Source of the DNA: Cyanophora paradoxa
Lineage: Eukaryota; Glaucocystophyceae; Cyanophorales; Cyanophoraceae
Assembly: GCA_004431415.1 (NCBI GenBank)
Contig: QPMI01000012.1
Span: 1 to 31,863 of the forward strand
Direction of reading: 5' to 3'
DNA length: 31,863 nucleotides
The notes beneath the pieces were generated by a model. It was not told the origin of the DNA, did no database searches, and was given only the letters and a program-made list of their open reading frames with translations. Of this stretch, positions 1 to 10,420 are shown piece after piece (the stretch's first letter is position 1; every line of letters begins with the position of its first letter). A program made the position numbers and the translations under genes.

Positions 1-441
1 CCCGCCCCGCACGGCCGCTGTCCGGGGCGAGCTGACGCCTCGGTTCTGCGCATGCGCAGGCTACGCCCAGGGCCCGGCGCCACCTGTCTCTCCTTCGGAT
101 CCCGCTTCCCCGCCCACCGCCGCCGCGCGCCGCCAGCGTCGCCACCCCCACCTACCCGCCTCGCCACCCCGCCCGCCTCGCCCGGCTGCCCGCCTTCCGC
201 ATGCCTCTCTAGCTGCCCCTTCAGCCCCCCTCCCCTGCGCCCCCGCCTCCCCCAAGTACCCTGCAATGTGTACCAGTACCCCCCCTTGCACCTCCGCGCG
301 CGGCCCGCACTTGCCGCATTTGCACAGGGCCGGGCGCGGTCTGCTTGTAGGAAGAGAGGATGGGTCGGACAAGTGAAGCAAAGAGGAAAAGAGGATGGGT
401 CGGACAAAGAGTAGCAAAGCTGCAGATGCGAAGGCATGGCT
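1..441. other. GC-rich stretch, no supported gene
   Basis: This stretch is C-rich on the plus strand up to about base 340, then changes to purine-rich sequence. At 357-410 a short phrase, GGATGGGTCGGACAA, occurs twice about 35 bases apart. Open frames exist on both strands but are low-complexity Arg/Ala/Pro readings without a recognisable domain or convincing splice pattern. It could be the edge of a gene lying left of the window, but nothing shows this directly. Confidence 0.4.
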
Positions 442-485
442 GGCTTGGGCGTGTCTTATACATACTCTTCTTCTTCTTCTCTTCC
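442..485 (+). mobile_element. Detached LINE 3' terminus with CTT tail
   Basis: The sequence GGCTTGGGCGTGTCTTATAC followed by ATACTC and a run of CTT matches the 3' ends of the LINE copies near 8,500-8,532 and 10,111-10,147. Upstream of GGCTTGGG the match to the LINE stops, so this is an extremely 5'-truncated insertion or an exapted end. The tail is a CTT microsatellite rather than poly(A). Confidence 0.7.
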
Positions 486-613
486 AACCAGCTGTCTCTA
501 TGAGTTCAGGTATCAGCCGCTCATGTCCTATATGCTTGCAATTGATGGTGTTCAACTGTAAAGAGTTCCTCAATGAGTTTGTGGTCTTTGACGCAGCCCC
601 TGTGACCCTGTAA

Positions 614-1600
614 AATTTCAGGGGGAAACCAGAAAAGAGACTCGTCCAACATCATGTGCACTTGACAGAGTACACTGGAGAATCTAAGCTACATGTCCAG
701 CTAGCTGTACAGGATTTTATGCCCAGGGATTCTGTACCCCGGGAAGGGCGCGCAACGTAGGTCGGCGGGGCGGGAGAAGCGCCCGCCGGGCGCGCGCCCG
801 GAGGGCACAGGTCGCCTCAGTAAGGTCTAGAAGCGCTTCTAGCCGCTTAGCCGCAGTGTCCGTTAGGCGATTCGTTCGTCGGCGGGCGCGGTTGGGCGTG
901 CGGCCCCCAGGTCAGATCAGCGGTCTCAGCAGTGCTCATTGCCTCTAGTTCGGGCTTCTCTGCGTCGGCGCCGCTCTGCGCAACAGCGCCCGCGCGTTCC
1001 AGCATGTCTAGGCGCAAATCTAGCGAGGGCGGACCAAGCTGGCCGCGGCAGTAGGAGGAGCGACGCAGAGAAGGGCGCGGTGCTCGGGCTCTGGAGGAGA
1101 TGGCGTGCTGCTCGGCTCCCGCCGACCAGCCTGGGTTCCCGCCGGGCATTGGCGATGCCGCGCCCAGCTGCAGCTGCCCGCGATGTTGACGCGCGGCTCG
1201 CTGCGCGGCGCTGCAGCTCGGCGGCTGGCGGCGACTCTGGACTCAGCGCTCGCCGTGGAGGCGGCTGAGGAGCGCGGCTCTTGCTGCGCGACCACCAGTT
1301 TTTCATCCGGGCCCTAACTAACGGGGCTCCGGTTTTCTGGGCCTACATCTTTCTGCCGCGCTCACTGCTAGAGGACCGGCGCATATTATGTTCTGGAGAC
1401 GACTCGGTAGACTACAGCTAAGGCACTAGCTCGACACGACTACTAGCTGTAGCACTCTTGTTATCTATCTCCTCTTGCAGTCAGCATCTCAGTATCCGGT
1501 AGGCGTGGAGCCGCCGGAGCGGGGGACTGTTGTCAAGTGTGTACGAATGCAGCAGACTTTCAAAAAAAAGGATTTTATGCCCAGGACAGGCAAAGGATTT
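614..1600. other. Intergenic, GC-rich core, no supported gene
   Basis: About 740-1,310 is GC-rich with dense CpG and resembles a CpG-rich promoter or first-exon region, but no reading frame shows a recognisable protein. A perfect 16-base palindrome lies at 827-842 (CTAGAAGC/GCTTCTAG). The phrase AGGATTTTATGCCCAGG occurs at about 712 and again at about 1,569, marking short dispersed-repeat ends on both sides of the GC-rich core. Confidence 0.4.
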
Positions 1601-2125
1601 TATAAAAAAAATAAGAGAGAAATGCAGTAGACACATCCACGCCAGCAAGACTGGGTATGACAAAGCCGCAGAGGCCCCGAATGGGACGTGCAAGGCCCGT
1701 CAGGGACCCACTAGCGTGGGGAGTGAGTGGAAGCCACGTACAGGACCCTGGGCCACCACCCCCAGGGCGCCAGCAGAATGGAAAGCCAACCTATGTGGAC
1801 ACCCGACGGCGCCACAGAGGAAGAGCCTGAATCCCCGTGACGGCCCGCTCCCTGTCGGGCGGCCCGAGGGTATCAGGGTTTGCCCCGGGCAAAAGAAAGA
1901 CACAAGCTCATAAGTGACACAGGATTACTCATTAAAAGCAGCATCTGCCATACCAACAGAGGAGCCATTAGACTCAGGATCAGAAAGATGGGTGCGCTTA
2001 TTAGCAGGTTCAGAAGATTGGGCCTGAGCCGGTGCTGCGGACTCACGAGTAATCTGCTGAGCAGTGGCAAAAGCTCGCTGAATGGAATGGAAACGAATGA
2101 TCTCCTCACGAGCAGTAGAGCTCAA
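1600..2125 (-). mobile_element. 3' end of a minus-strand retroelement (copy I)
   Basis: Read on the minus strand, an open frame of at least 66 codons ends with GMADAAFNE and a stop at 1,925. It is followed by a 3' untranslated region of about 300 bases ending near 1,608 in a T-rich tail. The coding part shares an ITRE..(Ser/Ala/Gln-rich) segment with copy II at 2,501-2,803, and the two untranslated parts share the core GGAGCGGGYCGT..GGGATTC. The layout (ORF end, structured 3' part, simple-sequence tail) is that of a 5'-truncated non-LTR element. The protein looks like the end of a nucleic-acid-binding first ORF, but no family is recognised. Confidence 0.5.
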
Positions 2126-2249
2126 GAAATAGAAAACAGGATCTCATGGATCTCGAAGGCTCAGGTGTGTTTTCATACATACTCTTTTTCTTCCTCTATG
2201 GATCTCAAATGACCCAGGTTCCCCAGATTCTCCTATATATGGTGCTTCT

Positions 2250-3263
2250 TGAAAATAACAATGAGAGAGAGAGAGAGATGAAGCAAAAGACACGCCCGTG
2301 GACCAGGTGCCAAGTATAGCAGCCCCGCAGAGGCCAAAAGGACGTCCAGGCACGCCAGGACCTCCTGGCACAGGTAGTGATGTGTGTACGCACCGAGAGG
2401 GCAGGCCGAAGCCCTGCGCCGAAAGAGCAAAAAGAGAGCAACCAGGCAGAGAGCCACAGGCCCCCACCATGGAAACCTCGAATCCCGGAACGACCCGCTC
2501 CTATCGAGCGCCCGGGGTATTGAGGTGGCAGCCACAGGATAAAAACAGAAGCAGTGTCAAATGCAATTGATTACAAGACAGCCTCATCCATACCATCATC
2601 ATGAGAGCCATGCTCCCACCAGAAGAGTGGCCACAATTAGGCGGAGAAGATGGAGAATGATGGGGACGAGAAGAAGAAGCCGAAGCAGACTGACGAGCTT
2701 CACGAGTTATGATGTTTGCGACATGCTGACCCTTTTGCTTAATGTGGAAAGCCTTAATGGCCTCGGAAACAGAAGCAGGCAAAAAAATAGAAAGTTGGAA
2801 CACGGTGGAAGTGATACAAAATGCGAGAGTCAGAAAGAGCCCTAGTGGAATAATAAGCAGTATGAAGGGGATGGGAATGATCGGTACACTCCTGGACAGC
2901 AGGGAGGCCGCAATTGGCTACAGTATTTGCAGAAAAATAAGACATGTTGGAAGAGCGAGCAGGATCAGCAACGGCGGCCCAGTAGGGGACGCTAGTTAAA
3001 TCAGGACGAGGGGAATTGACATGAAATCGACCAACACCATGAAGGCCCTGCAAGCCAATGGACTGAAGCTTAATAGGATTACCAGAGGAAGACTTCAGCT
3101 TGTCATACTGCCCACGAGAGGCCAAGTGAATAGGGTGAGTAGCAGGAACCTCTACAAGCAAAGTAAAGCGGCAGTGGAAAGATGAGGCAGACACAGCAGA
3201 CCAATTGCAAGGCTGGAAATTTAGTTGGCAGAAAGTAGTACCCCCCCGGATCTGGCGAGGCAC
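2250..3263 (-). mobile_element. 3' portion of a minus-strand retroelement (copy II)
   Basis: On the minus strand an open frame runs from 3,263 to 2,754 (169 codons). It has T-ending, lower-GC codons unlike the host genes and contains CNWSAVSASSFHCRFTLLVE and GLQGLHGVGRFHVN. The frame then shifts, and a second frame at 2,803-2,501 carries KAFHIKQKGQHVANIITREA, homologous to the end of copy I. The 3' part ends at about 2,255-2,300 with GGGCGTGTCTTTTGCTTCAT and a TC microsatellite. The frame change and the missing upstream domains make this a decayed, truncated copy. The family is unknown; codon choice and tail type suggest the same superfamily as the plus-strand LINE. Confidence 0.5.
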
Positions 3264-3500
3264 GCAGCAGCACAGCAGCAGCAGCGCAGAGCGCGGTGCG
3301 CACTTATCCTTGTTGTGTGCTTCGTTTTGAGACTCTCCTGCCGTCTGGCACCTGCAATCTGCCGAAAGGCACCTATTCCTGTCCCTCGGACACCTATCCC
3401 TGCAGCCGCTCCCTATCTATGTGTCAATACGCCTAGCATGACGTGTTTTCCGCTTGCGTCCCTGCGCGCCCTTGATCGGCGTCTTTAAGGCGTTGGCGTC
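3264..3500. other. Spacer between opposed retroelements
   Basis: It begins with a C run and a CAG-rich patch (about 3,262-3,295) and continues into unique-looking sequence leading to the plus-strand LINE. There is no gene signal. It may contain the 5' boundary of the LINE, but no target-site duplication could be recognised. Confidence 0.3.
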
Positions 3501-5145
3501 TTTGGCGTCTTGCGGATGGGATACCTGTTGGCGTCTTTAAGATGCACATTAAGCCTTGGTCTGTCTTTTGGCTGCTTACTTTCAAAGATCGCTGTTCAAG
3601 GCTTCCTTCCTGATTTTATGCGCGACTTGACCTACACTTCATCTGGAAGCGTCGGGCTTGCCCACAGAGCCTCAAAATATCGACCTATTGAGTCTCTAAC
3701 ACACTCTTGCGCCTATTTGAGAGGACGATGGTTACAATAGCTAACCCGATCCTGCAACTCATCGTTCCTGAAGATCAGTTCGGTTTCGTGCAAGGTCGGG
3801 ACGTTCATAAAAATCTTTGCGGTGCTGGCAACGTATGCACGCATCCGCTACGCCAATTATGACTATGTTATTGGATTCGACTCGGATCTTAAGTCCGCAT
3901 ACGATCTGTTGCTTTGGGTAATAATGGCGCTCGTTCTCCATATTCAACAATGGCCCTGGCTTATCCGACGGATGCACCATTGTCTGTACAACCCTAGAGC
4001 CCCCTCCGTGCACGTGTATTTGCGAATGGCTCTTCTCTTCTGTGTTCTCACGTCTGGTGGGCACCATTCAAGTGGTCCCTGAGCCCGGTTCCTTCATCCT
4101 CTCAATCAGCCCTCTACGTTCTCTCTTGCTCTCACTCACTGATATACCCGCCCGTTGCACCCCTTGTCAGTTTGCTGACGATATTATCAGCTTTCTGCTC
4201 CGCGCCAGGGCTATCTCTGCGTGACTCTCTCTTAGCCATCCATGCACGTTTTGGCTCTTTCAAGCCACTGTCCGGTCAGCATCTCTCCATGGAAAAATCT
4301 CTGGCCATCGTCTTGCGGGAACCTGCTGCCTCGCCGTTGGACTCGATCCTGCTGATCCCCTACCGTTCCCTGTTCTTCGCGCTACTGAGCTCGATCCTGC
4401 CTTCATAAGCAGCTTGTTTCCCTCATCAGCTCCTTCTTGATCGCGAGCACCATCCGTCCTGGAACATGATTCAGCATAAAGCAACCTTCTTTATGGAGAC
4501 AGCAGTTGATTTCCAGTCATCCCTTCTTGGACGTGGTCGCATCGCCTATGCTTTTTGTCAGGCGTCTTAAGCTTTTATATCCGTGCAGTCCCAGCACCTC
4601 CTAAGATTCTCCGGGCTATTTCAAAGAATCTACAGACCTTTGTCTGGAAGCGATCTACGTATTCCGATGCATTCATCTTACCCCATCAGGAATGACCACT
4701 GCCTCCTGTCGGCCTGTATCTCTCGGTGGTCTCGGAGCGCCCTCCCCGAACACTTCCAACTGGCCTTCGCCGCAAACTCTTGGATCGTGGCTTGCTACCC
4801 GGCGGCGCTTCCTGGTCGAGAAATTATTGAGCCTTCACGGAAACAGTGGCTTTGGCTCTGGCTTCCTTTTCTCAACAGGACTGATCGCTTGGTTAAGCCA
4901 TTTGGCCCCGCCTGCTGACCCATTCTTTGCCATCTTCGAAGCTTGGCGGACTATTTTCGATGTCAAGAAGCCCCGCTGCGCTTGGGATTTCCTGCGTATG
5001 CCGATCATGCACCCTGTATAAGAAAGCATGTACTATGAGCGTGACTTTACTTTTCTGCTGCTTTTCCGTCTCCGTTTCCGTTCAACTATCAAATCGGATT
5101 TCTCTGGTGAACATACTCTCTATGTCGAGCCTCCTATCCTGAGCA
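3501..5145 (+). pseudogene. Broken reverse transcriptase of a LINE-like element
   Basis: Short open pieces in shifting frames carry reverse-transcriptase landmarks in the correct order. These are a YRPI..L motif (about 3,680), QFGFVQGR (about 3,776-3,799), the motif-A remnant DSDLKSAYD (about 3,879-3,905), and QFADD with the paired catalytic aspartates (about 4,168-4,182). After them comes a GGLGAPS phrase (about 4,725-4,745) of the kind that follows the RT core in non-LTR elements. Stops and frameshifts between the motifs mean it cannot make an enzyme. No endonuclease domain was seen upstream, so the element is 5'-truncated or the domain has decayed. Order and spacing support an L1-like non-LTR family; clade assignment is not possible by eye. 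Confidence 0.72.
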
Positions 5146-6025
5146 ACTGCGCGACCAGCTGCATGCGCTCAATAATCGACTTGCGCAAGAGGTTTGCGTT
5201 GTGGTAAAACTGCAGACTGAAACACGAACCTGGAGGTCTCGCTATTGGCCCTTTCTCGAAACTTGCTGCTGAGCGCGTCTCGCTCCAGGGAGTACTCTCT
5301 GTCGCGTTCGCCTCTTCCTGACACACAGCTCGCTTTCCATGAGATTGACGTGCCCTGCAATGTTTCGATTGACAGTCCCGTTGCCCTCCCCGATGTGCTT
5401 GCGATCCGGCCGCGGCCCGTGCGATCGACTTCATTCCCGTGCCTGCGCATGCGCTTAGCCTTGTTAAGAACGCTTGCAAGTTGCCTCCATGCCCGCACTC
5501 GTCCGGTTCCTCATGAACTCGTTGCAGCTTTCCGACCTTGCACTCCGTCCGCTGCCACCGTCGTCTTCCCGTACGTTTGCGTTCTACTCTGACCGCGAGA
5601 ACATCAGCGATCGTTCAAAGGAAGAGCTGCGCCTCTCTAAGTCGGTTGCGTACAAACTGCCTGCTGCCCCGTCGCGTTTCACGGTTCACGACGTGTACAA
5701 GTACCTTTCCTCCACGCTTTCATGGCGCGACGACCGCTGAGACTAAGTGGCGTGCTGATCTCTCTCAAAGTTCCTCTGGCCGCCGGGCTACGATGCGCGC
5801 ACTGATCGCTTTCCCTGGTTTAACACGGTGATTCCCGACCTCCGCTACGCTCTCACGCAGCGGGTCTTGACGGCTACTTTGCACTGCGCTACAACGCTCT
5901 CCGCACATCGTCCGCATCGCTGATATGCTGCACGCTCTGATCTTCAGCGTCCTGCTTCGGCAAATTTGCTTGACAGTGAGCTCCTCTCCTCCCTATGTCC
6001 GGTCTGCCACCGGCGCTGCAATGCG
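5146..6025 (+). repeat. Internal LINE tandem duplication, unit 1
   Basis: This unit of about 880 bases starts at ACTGCGCGACCAGCTGCATG and ends at GCAATGCG. It lies between the RT and the zinc-knuckle region and is nearly identical to the next unit. Readable protein pieces include RFLMNSLQLSDLALRPLPPS and VHDVYKYLSSTL. Frames are interrupted, so neither unit is translatable throughout. Intact elements of this family should contain the segment once. Confidence 0.8.
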
Positions 6026-6911
6026 ACTGCGCGACCAGCTGCATGCGCTCAATAATCGACTTGCACAAGAGGTCTGGCGCTGTGGTCGCATGCAGACTGG
6101 AAACACGAACCTGGAGGTCTGCTATTGGCCCTTTTTCGAAACTTGCTGCTGAACGCGTCTCACTTCAGGGCGTAGCTCTCTGTCGCGTTCGCCTTCTTCC
6201 TGACACACAGCTCGCTTTCCATGAGATTGACGTGCCCTGCAGTACTTCGCTTGACAGTCCCGTTGCCCTCCCCGATGTACTTGCGATCCGGCCCGCGGCC
6301 CGTGCGATCGACTTCATTCCCGTGCCTGCGCATGCGCTTAGCCTTGTTAAGAATGCTTGCAAGTTGTCCCCCATGCCTGCACTCGTCCGGTTCCTCATGA
6401 ACTCGTTACAGCTTTCCGACCTTGCACTCCGTCCGCTGCCTCCGTCGTCTTCCCGTACGTTTGCGTTCCACTCTGACCGTGAGAACATCAATGATCGCTC
6501 AAAGGAAGAGCTGCGCCTCTCTAAGTCGGTTGCGTACAAGCTGCCTGCTGCCCCGTCGCGTTCACGGTTCACGACGTGTACAAGTACCTTTCCTCCCACG
6601 CTTTCATGCGCCGACGACCGCTGAGACTAAGTGGCGTGCTGATCTCTCCCCAAAGTTCCTCTGGCCGCCGGGCTACGATGCGCGCACTGATCGCTTTCCC
6701 TGGTTCAACACGGTGATTCCCGACCTCCGCTATGCTCTCACGCAGCGCGTCCTTGATGGCTACTTTGCACTGCGCTACAACGCTCTCGCACATCGTCCCG
6801 CATCGCTGATATGGCTGCGCGCTCTGTTCTTCAGCGTCCTGCTTCGGCAAATTTGCTTGACAGTGAGCTCCTCTCCTCGCTATGTCCGGTCTGCACCGGC
6901 GCTGCAATGCG
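6026..6911 (+). repeat. Internal LINE tandem duplication, unit 2
   Basis: Second copy of the preceding unit. It again starts at ACTGCGCGACCAGCTGCATG and ends at GCAATGCG, and differs by scattered substitutions and one-base indels. The later part reads KFLWPPGYDARTDRFPWFNT and RVLDGYFALRYNAL, then a CPVC half-motif (about 6,884) that runs into the zinc-knuckle of the following segment. This is therefore the unit in its original context, and unit 1 is the extra one. Confidence 0.8.
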
Positions 6912-8263
6912 CTGCACGTTTTCGTTCTCTGCCCTGTTGTGCAGCAGTTTTGGTCGCTCATCTTCCATGCCCTGCAGCTCCAACCGATGCCCATTCCTTC
7001 CGCTCGCTTGTTGCCTGGTTGCTTACTGGCTCGGTCCGTTTTGCTGACAGCTGGATGTTCTTGCAGAAACTGGGAGTGGCAGGTTGTTCGGATTCTTGGA
7101 TTGCACGTCATTTTCCGCTCGTATTGTCTGGCCTATCGAGCAGGTCGCACTGAAGCTGCGGCCACGTTTGCAATGGACCCTAACACACAGCTGCCCCTTA
7201 CACCTTCCTCAAGACGGGCTTGAAGGCCGCTACTCTGATGACTGCCTTGTTCCGCGAACTGGACGATTTCATGGACATGCTTCCTCGCCGTTTACCTCGA
7301 TTTAAAGTCACCTATGTCCGTGGGTATTTCCGTTTCATCTCTACTGCTGACCCCTCTCATTCTTCATTCTACGCTAATCTTTTAGACGCTGCTCGTACTT
7401 ATGACCATTCCCTAGCCTCTTATGAGCACTGTGAACACATTGCTCAGCCTGCCCTAGCCCCGATCTAGCCCCTAGCCCCCTTGTGGCACAGTTTCCTTAT
7501 GCCAGTGCGCGGCCTGTCCTGCTGCAGCGTCTTGAAAAGGAGGATCTTGAAGGCTATATGTCCCCTCCTGACAACGGCTCAGACTCCTCTGACCTTTCCG
7601 ACCTTGGCCCTGATGATCCTGGTGATTCCTCCAGTAGTACCTCATCGGATGATGACGACCCCTGGGGGACCCGACCCTGCCCCTGACCCTGGTCCTGTGG
7701 CTCACTCACCCCCTCACCCGCTGCCACCTCACCGCCGCCCGATATTGACTTGGAGGATGAGCCGCCTCTTCAACGCCGTCGTGTTGGTGCTTCAGCGTTT
7801 GGTCTTGATGCTGCTATAGATGATACAGGTTCACCTCCGCCCTCTCCTCAAGTTATCATCTATGTGGATGACACTGAGCTTGCCCTGATCTGCTGCCGAT
7901 CTCTCCTATCCGAATCGACGCTGTTGATGTTGAGCCCGACTTCACAAGTCATGCTGTCATTGCTTCCCAGCTCCTCCCTCTTCTGCCCCTCTGCCGTCTT
8001 CTGCGCCTATGAGCCCATGGATACTGATCCTCTTTCTCCTTCTATTGTCCCGCCTAAGCGTCGTCGAGTGTCTTCTCCAGACCCTGGTGCTCTGGATCAT
8101 GGTGATAACATTCCTGGTGTCCCACCTCAGGTTTCTTTCAAACGCTTGCGGCCTTCACCTCCCCAACTCTCCATCCGCTGCCCCTATGGATCTTGCTGAT
8201 GACCCAGGTTCCCCAATGGTGCTTATCTCTGACGAAGAGGCTGATGACATGACTGATGGCTGA
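6904..8263 (+). pseudogene. LINE C-terminal region, copy a (frameshifted)
   Basis: The segment begins with NALHVFVLCPVVQQFW. With the preceding CPVC this forms the CPxC...H.F..CP..FW zinc-knuckle pattern found at the C-terminus of many non-LTR reverse transcriptases (zf-RVT). A conserved region (LDDFMDMLPRRLPRFKVTYV, about 7,258-7,317) follows, then a Ser/Asp/Pro-rich acidic tail. In the tail, PPKRRRV and LQRRRV are basic clusters resembling nuclear localisation signals, and QVIIYVDD and PMVLISDEEADDMTDG (stop at 8,261-8,263) are hydrophobic-acidic motifs. Several one-base shifts break the frame between these motifs. Confidence 0.72.
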
Positions 8264-8532
8264 AGGTTTCACACGTGAGGTCGTGACCAGGACTCCCCCA
8301 GGCCGGCATTAGGAAGAGGCCCGCATTGGGATGTCTGTGGTTGCTTTCCGTGTCTGCGTGTATGAGCGCCGGACCGCCGGGGCATACATGGCAGACCGTA
8401 AGGCGTTTGCGCGCCACTACCCTTGTCTGGTTGGTTCACTGTCGATTGTGCTTCGGGCCTTTGGGTCCTTCGCCTTTCGTCAAAACCGCACAACCGGCTT
8501 GGCGTGTCTTATACATACTCTTCTTCTTCTTT
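8264..8532 (+). mobile_element. LINE 3' untranslated region and CTT tail, copy a
   Basis: This is non-coding sequence after the TGA, nearly identical to 9,879-10,147. It ends with GTCAAAACCGCACAACCGGC, TTGGCGTGTCTTATACATAC and a short CTT run. Copy b starts on the very next bases. The same 3' end recurs inverted at 12,099-12,204 and, minimally, at 442-485, which defines it as the true 3' terminus of the family. Confidence 0.75.
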
Positions 8533-10147
8533 GCAATGCGTTGCACGTTTTCGTTCTCTGCCCTGTTGTGCAGCAGTTCTGGTCGCTCATCTTCCATGCC
8601 CTGCAGCTCCAGCCGATGCCCATTCCTTCCGCTCGCTTCGTTGCCTGGTTGCTTACTGGCTCGGTCCGTTTCGCTGCCAGCTGGATGTTCTTGCAGAACT
8701 GGGAGTGGCAGGTTGTTCGGATTCTTGGATTGCACATCATTTTCCGCTCGTACTGTCTGGCCTATCGAGCAGGTCGCACTGAAGCTGCTGCTACATTTGC
8801 AATGGACCCTAACACCCAGCTGCCCCTTATACCTTCCTCCAAGACGGGCTTGAAAACTGCTACTCTGATGACTGCCTTGTTCCGTGAACTGGACGATTTT
8901 ATGGACATGCTTCCTCGTCGTTTACCTCGATTTAAAGTCACCTATGTCCGTGGGTATTTCCGTTTCATCTCTACTGCTGACCCCTCTCATTCTTCATTCT
9001 ACGCTAATCTCTTAGACGCTTCCCGTGCTTTTGACCGTTCCTTTGATCAGCCGGCCCCTAGCCCCGATCTAGCCCCTAGCCCCCTTGTGGCTCAGTTTCC
9101 TTATGCCAGTGCGCGGCCTGTCTTACTGCAGCGTCTTGAAAAGGAGGATCTTGAAGGCTATATGTCCCCTCCTGACAACAGCTCAGACTCCTCTGACCTT
9201 TCCGACCTTGGCCCTGATGATCCTGATGATTCCTCCAGTAGTACCTCATCCGATGATGACGACCCCCCTGGGGGACCCGACCCTGCCCCTGACCCTGGTC
9301 CTGTGGCTCACTCACCCCCTCACCCGTTGCCACCTCACCCGCCTCCGGATATTGACTCAGAGGATGAGCCGCCTCTTCAACGCCGTCGTGTTGGTGCTTC
9401 AGCATTCGGTCTTGATGCTGTTATCGATGATACAGGTTCACCTCCGCCCTCTCCTCAAGTTATCATCTACGTGGATGACACTGAGCTTGCCCCTGATATG
9501 CTGCCGATCTCTCCTATCCGGATTAACGCTGTTGATGTTGAGCCCGACTTCGCGAGTCATGCTGTCATTGCTTCCCTAGCTCCTCCCTCTTCTGCCCCTC
9601 TGCCTTCTTCTGCGCCTATGATGCCATGGATACTGATCCTCTTTCTCCTTCTATTGCCCGTCTAAGCGGCGTCGAGTGTCTTCTCCAGACCCTGGTGCTC
9701 TGGATCATGGTGACAACGTTCCTGCAGCTGGTGTCCTACTCAGGTTTCTTTCAAACGTTTGCGGCCCTCACCTCCTCCAGCTCTCCCATCCGCCGCATCT
9801 ATGGGTCTCGCTGATGACCCAGGTTCCCCAATGGTCCTTATCACTGACGAAGAGTCTGATGACATGACTGATGGCTGAAGGTTTCTTACGTGAGGTCGTG
9901 ACCAGGACTCCCCAGGCCGCATTAGGAAGAGGCCCGCATTGGGATGTCTGTGGTTGCTTTCCGTGTCTGCGTGTATGAGCGCCGGACCGCCGGGGCATAC
10001 ACGGTAGACCGTAAGGCGTTTGCGCCGCCACTACCTTTGTCTGGTTGGTTCACTGTCGATTGTGCTTTGGGCCTTCGGGTTCTTCGCCTTTCGTCAAAAC
10101 CGCACAACCGGCTTGGGCGTGTCTTATACCTACTCTTCTTCTTCTTC
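8533..10147 (+). mobile_element. 5'-truncated second LINE copy (copy b)
   Basis: This 1,615-base copy of 6,904-8,532 starts at GCAATGCG directly after the CTT tail of copy a and ends in its own CTT tail at 10,147. Its reading frame is better preserved than that of copy a: from the NALHVFVLCP knuckle (about 8,533) to about 9,620 it is open for roughly 360 codons, through the acidic tail and the VIIYVDD motif. A frameshift near 9,620 disrupts it before the terminal PMVLITDEESDDMTDG (stop 9,876-9,878). The better-kept frame suggests copy b is younger. It lacks the RT, so it could not move on its own. Confidence 0.75.
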
Positions 10148-10420
10148 GTATAATAGGATCTGTCTGCAGACTGAGAAATGGTTGGAAGACAAAATAACAA
10201 TGAGGCTGATTATATAGCTGATGGCTGATGAGTGAACCAGGCAGACAAGGGTAGTAAAAAAAGAGAATGCAGTAGATACATCCACATCAGCAGGACTGGT
10301 CATGGGTATGACAAAGCCGCAGAGGCCTGCGGCCGGAATGGGGCATCGGCCAAGCCAGCCGAACGGTTTTGACAAAAGGCAAAGAACCAGAGGCCAAGGC
10401 ACAATCAGCGCTTCTTTGTC
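10148..10420 (-). mobile_element. Retroelement 3' fragments, minus orientation
   Basis: At 10,255-10,340 the minus strand matches the 3' part of copy I near 1,608-1,700: the shared words are a T-run, CTACTGCATTCTC, and GGCTTTGTCATACCC next to CCTCTGCGG. At about 10,360-10,410 a degraded match to the LINE 3' untranslated region (GCCTTTTGTCAAAACCG on the minus strand) follows. These look like nested, truncated insertions. Confidence 0.5.

Noticed and set aside
453-480. Resemblance of GTGTCTTATACATAC to a bacterial transposon mosaic end (cloning or library artefact)
   Set aside because: The word is the genuine 3' terminus of a dispersed element, repeated at five or more places with flanking family sequence, and does not match the mosaic end in full.
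61-573. A 170-codon minus-strand open frame near the left edge as a gene
   Set aside because: The sequence is low-complexity, overlaps the LINE terminus at 442-485, and shows no domain or splice support.
7855-7885. YVDD in the LINE tail (VIIYVDDTELA) as a second reverse-transcriptase active site
   Set aside because: It sits in a Ser/Pro/Asp-rich tail after the zinc knuckle, without other RT motifs around it. The real catalytic FADD is at about 4,171-4,182. The resemblance to copia-type RT is taken as coincidence.
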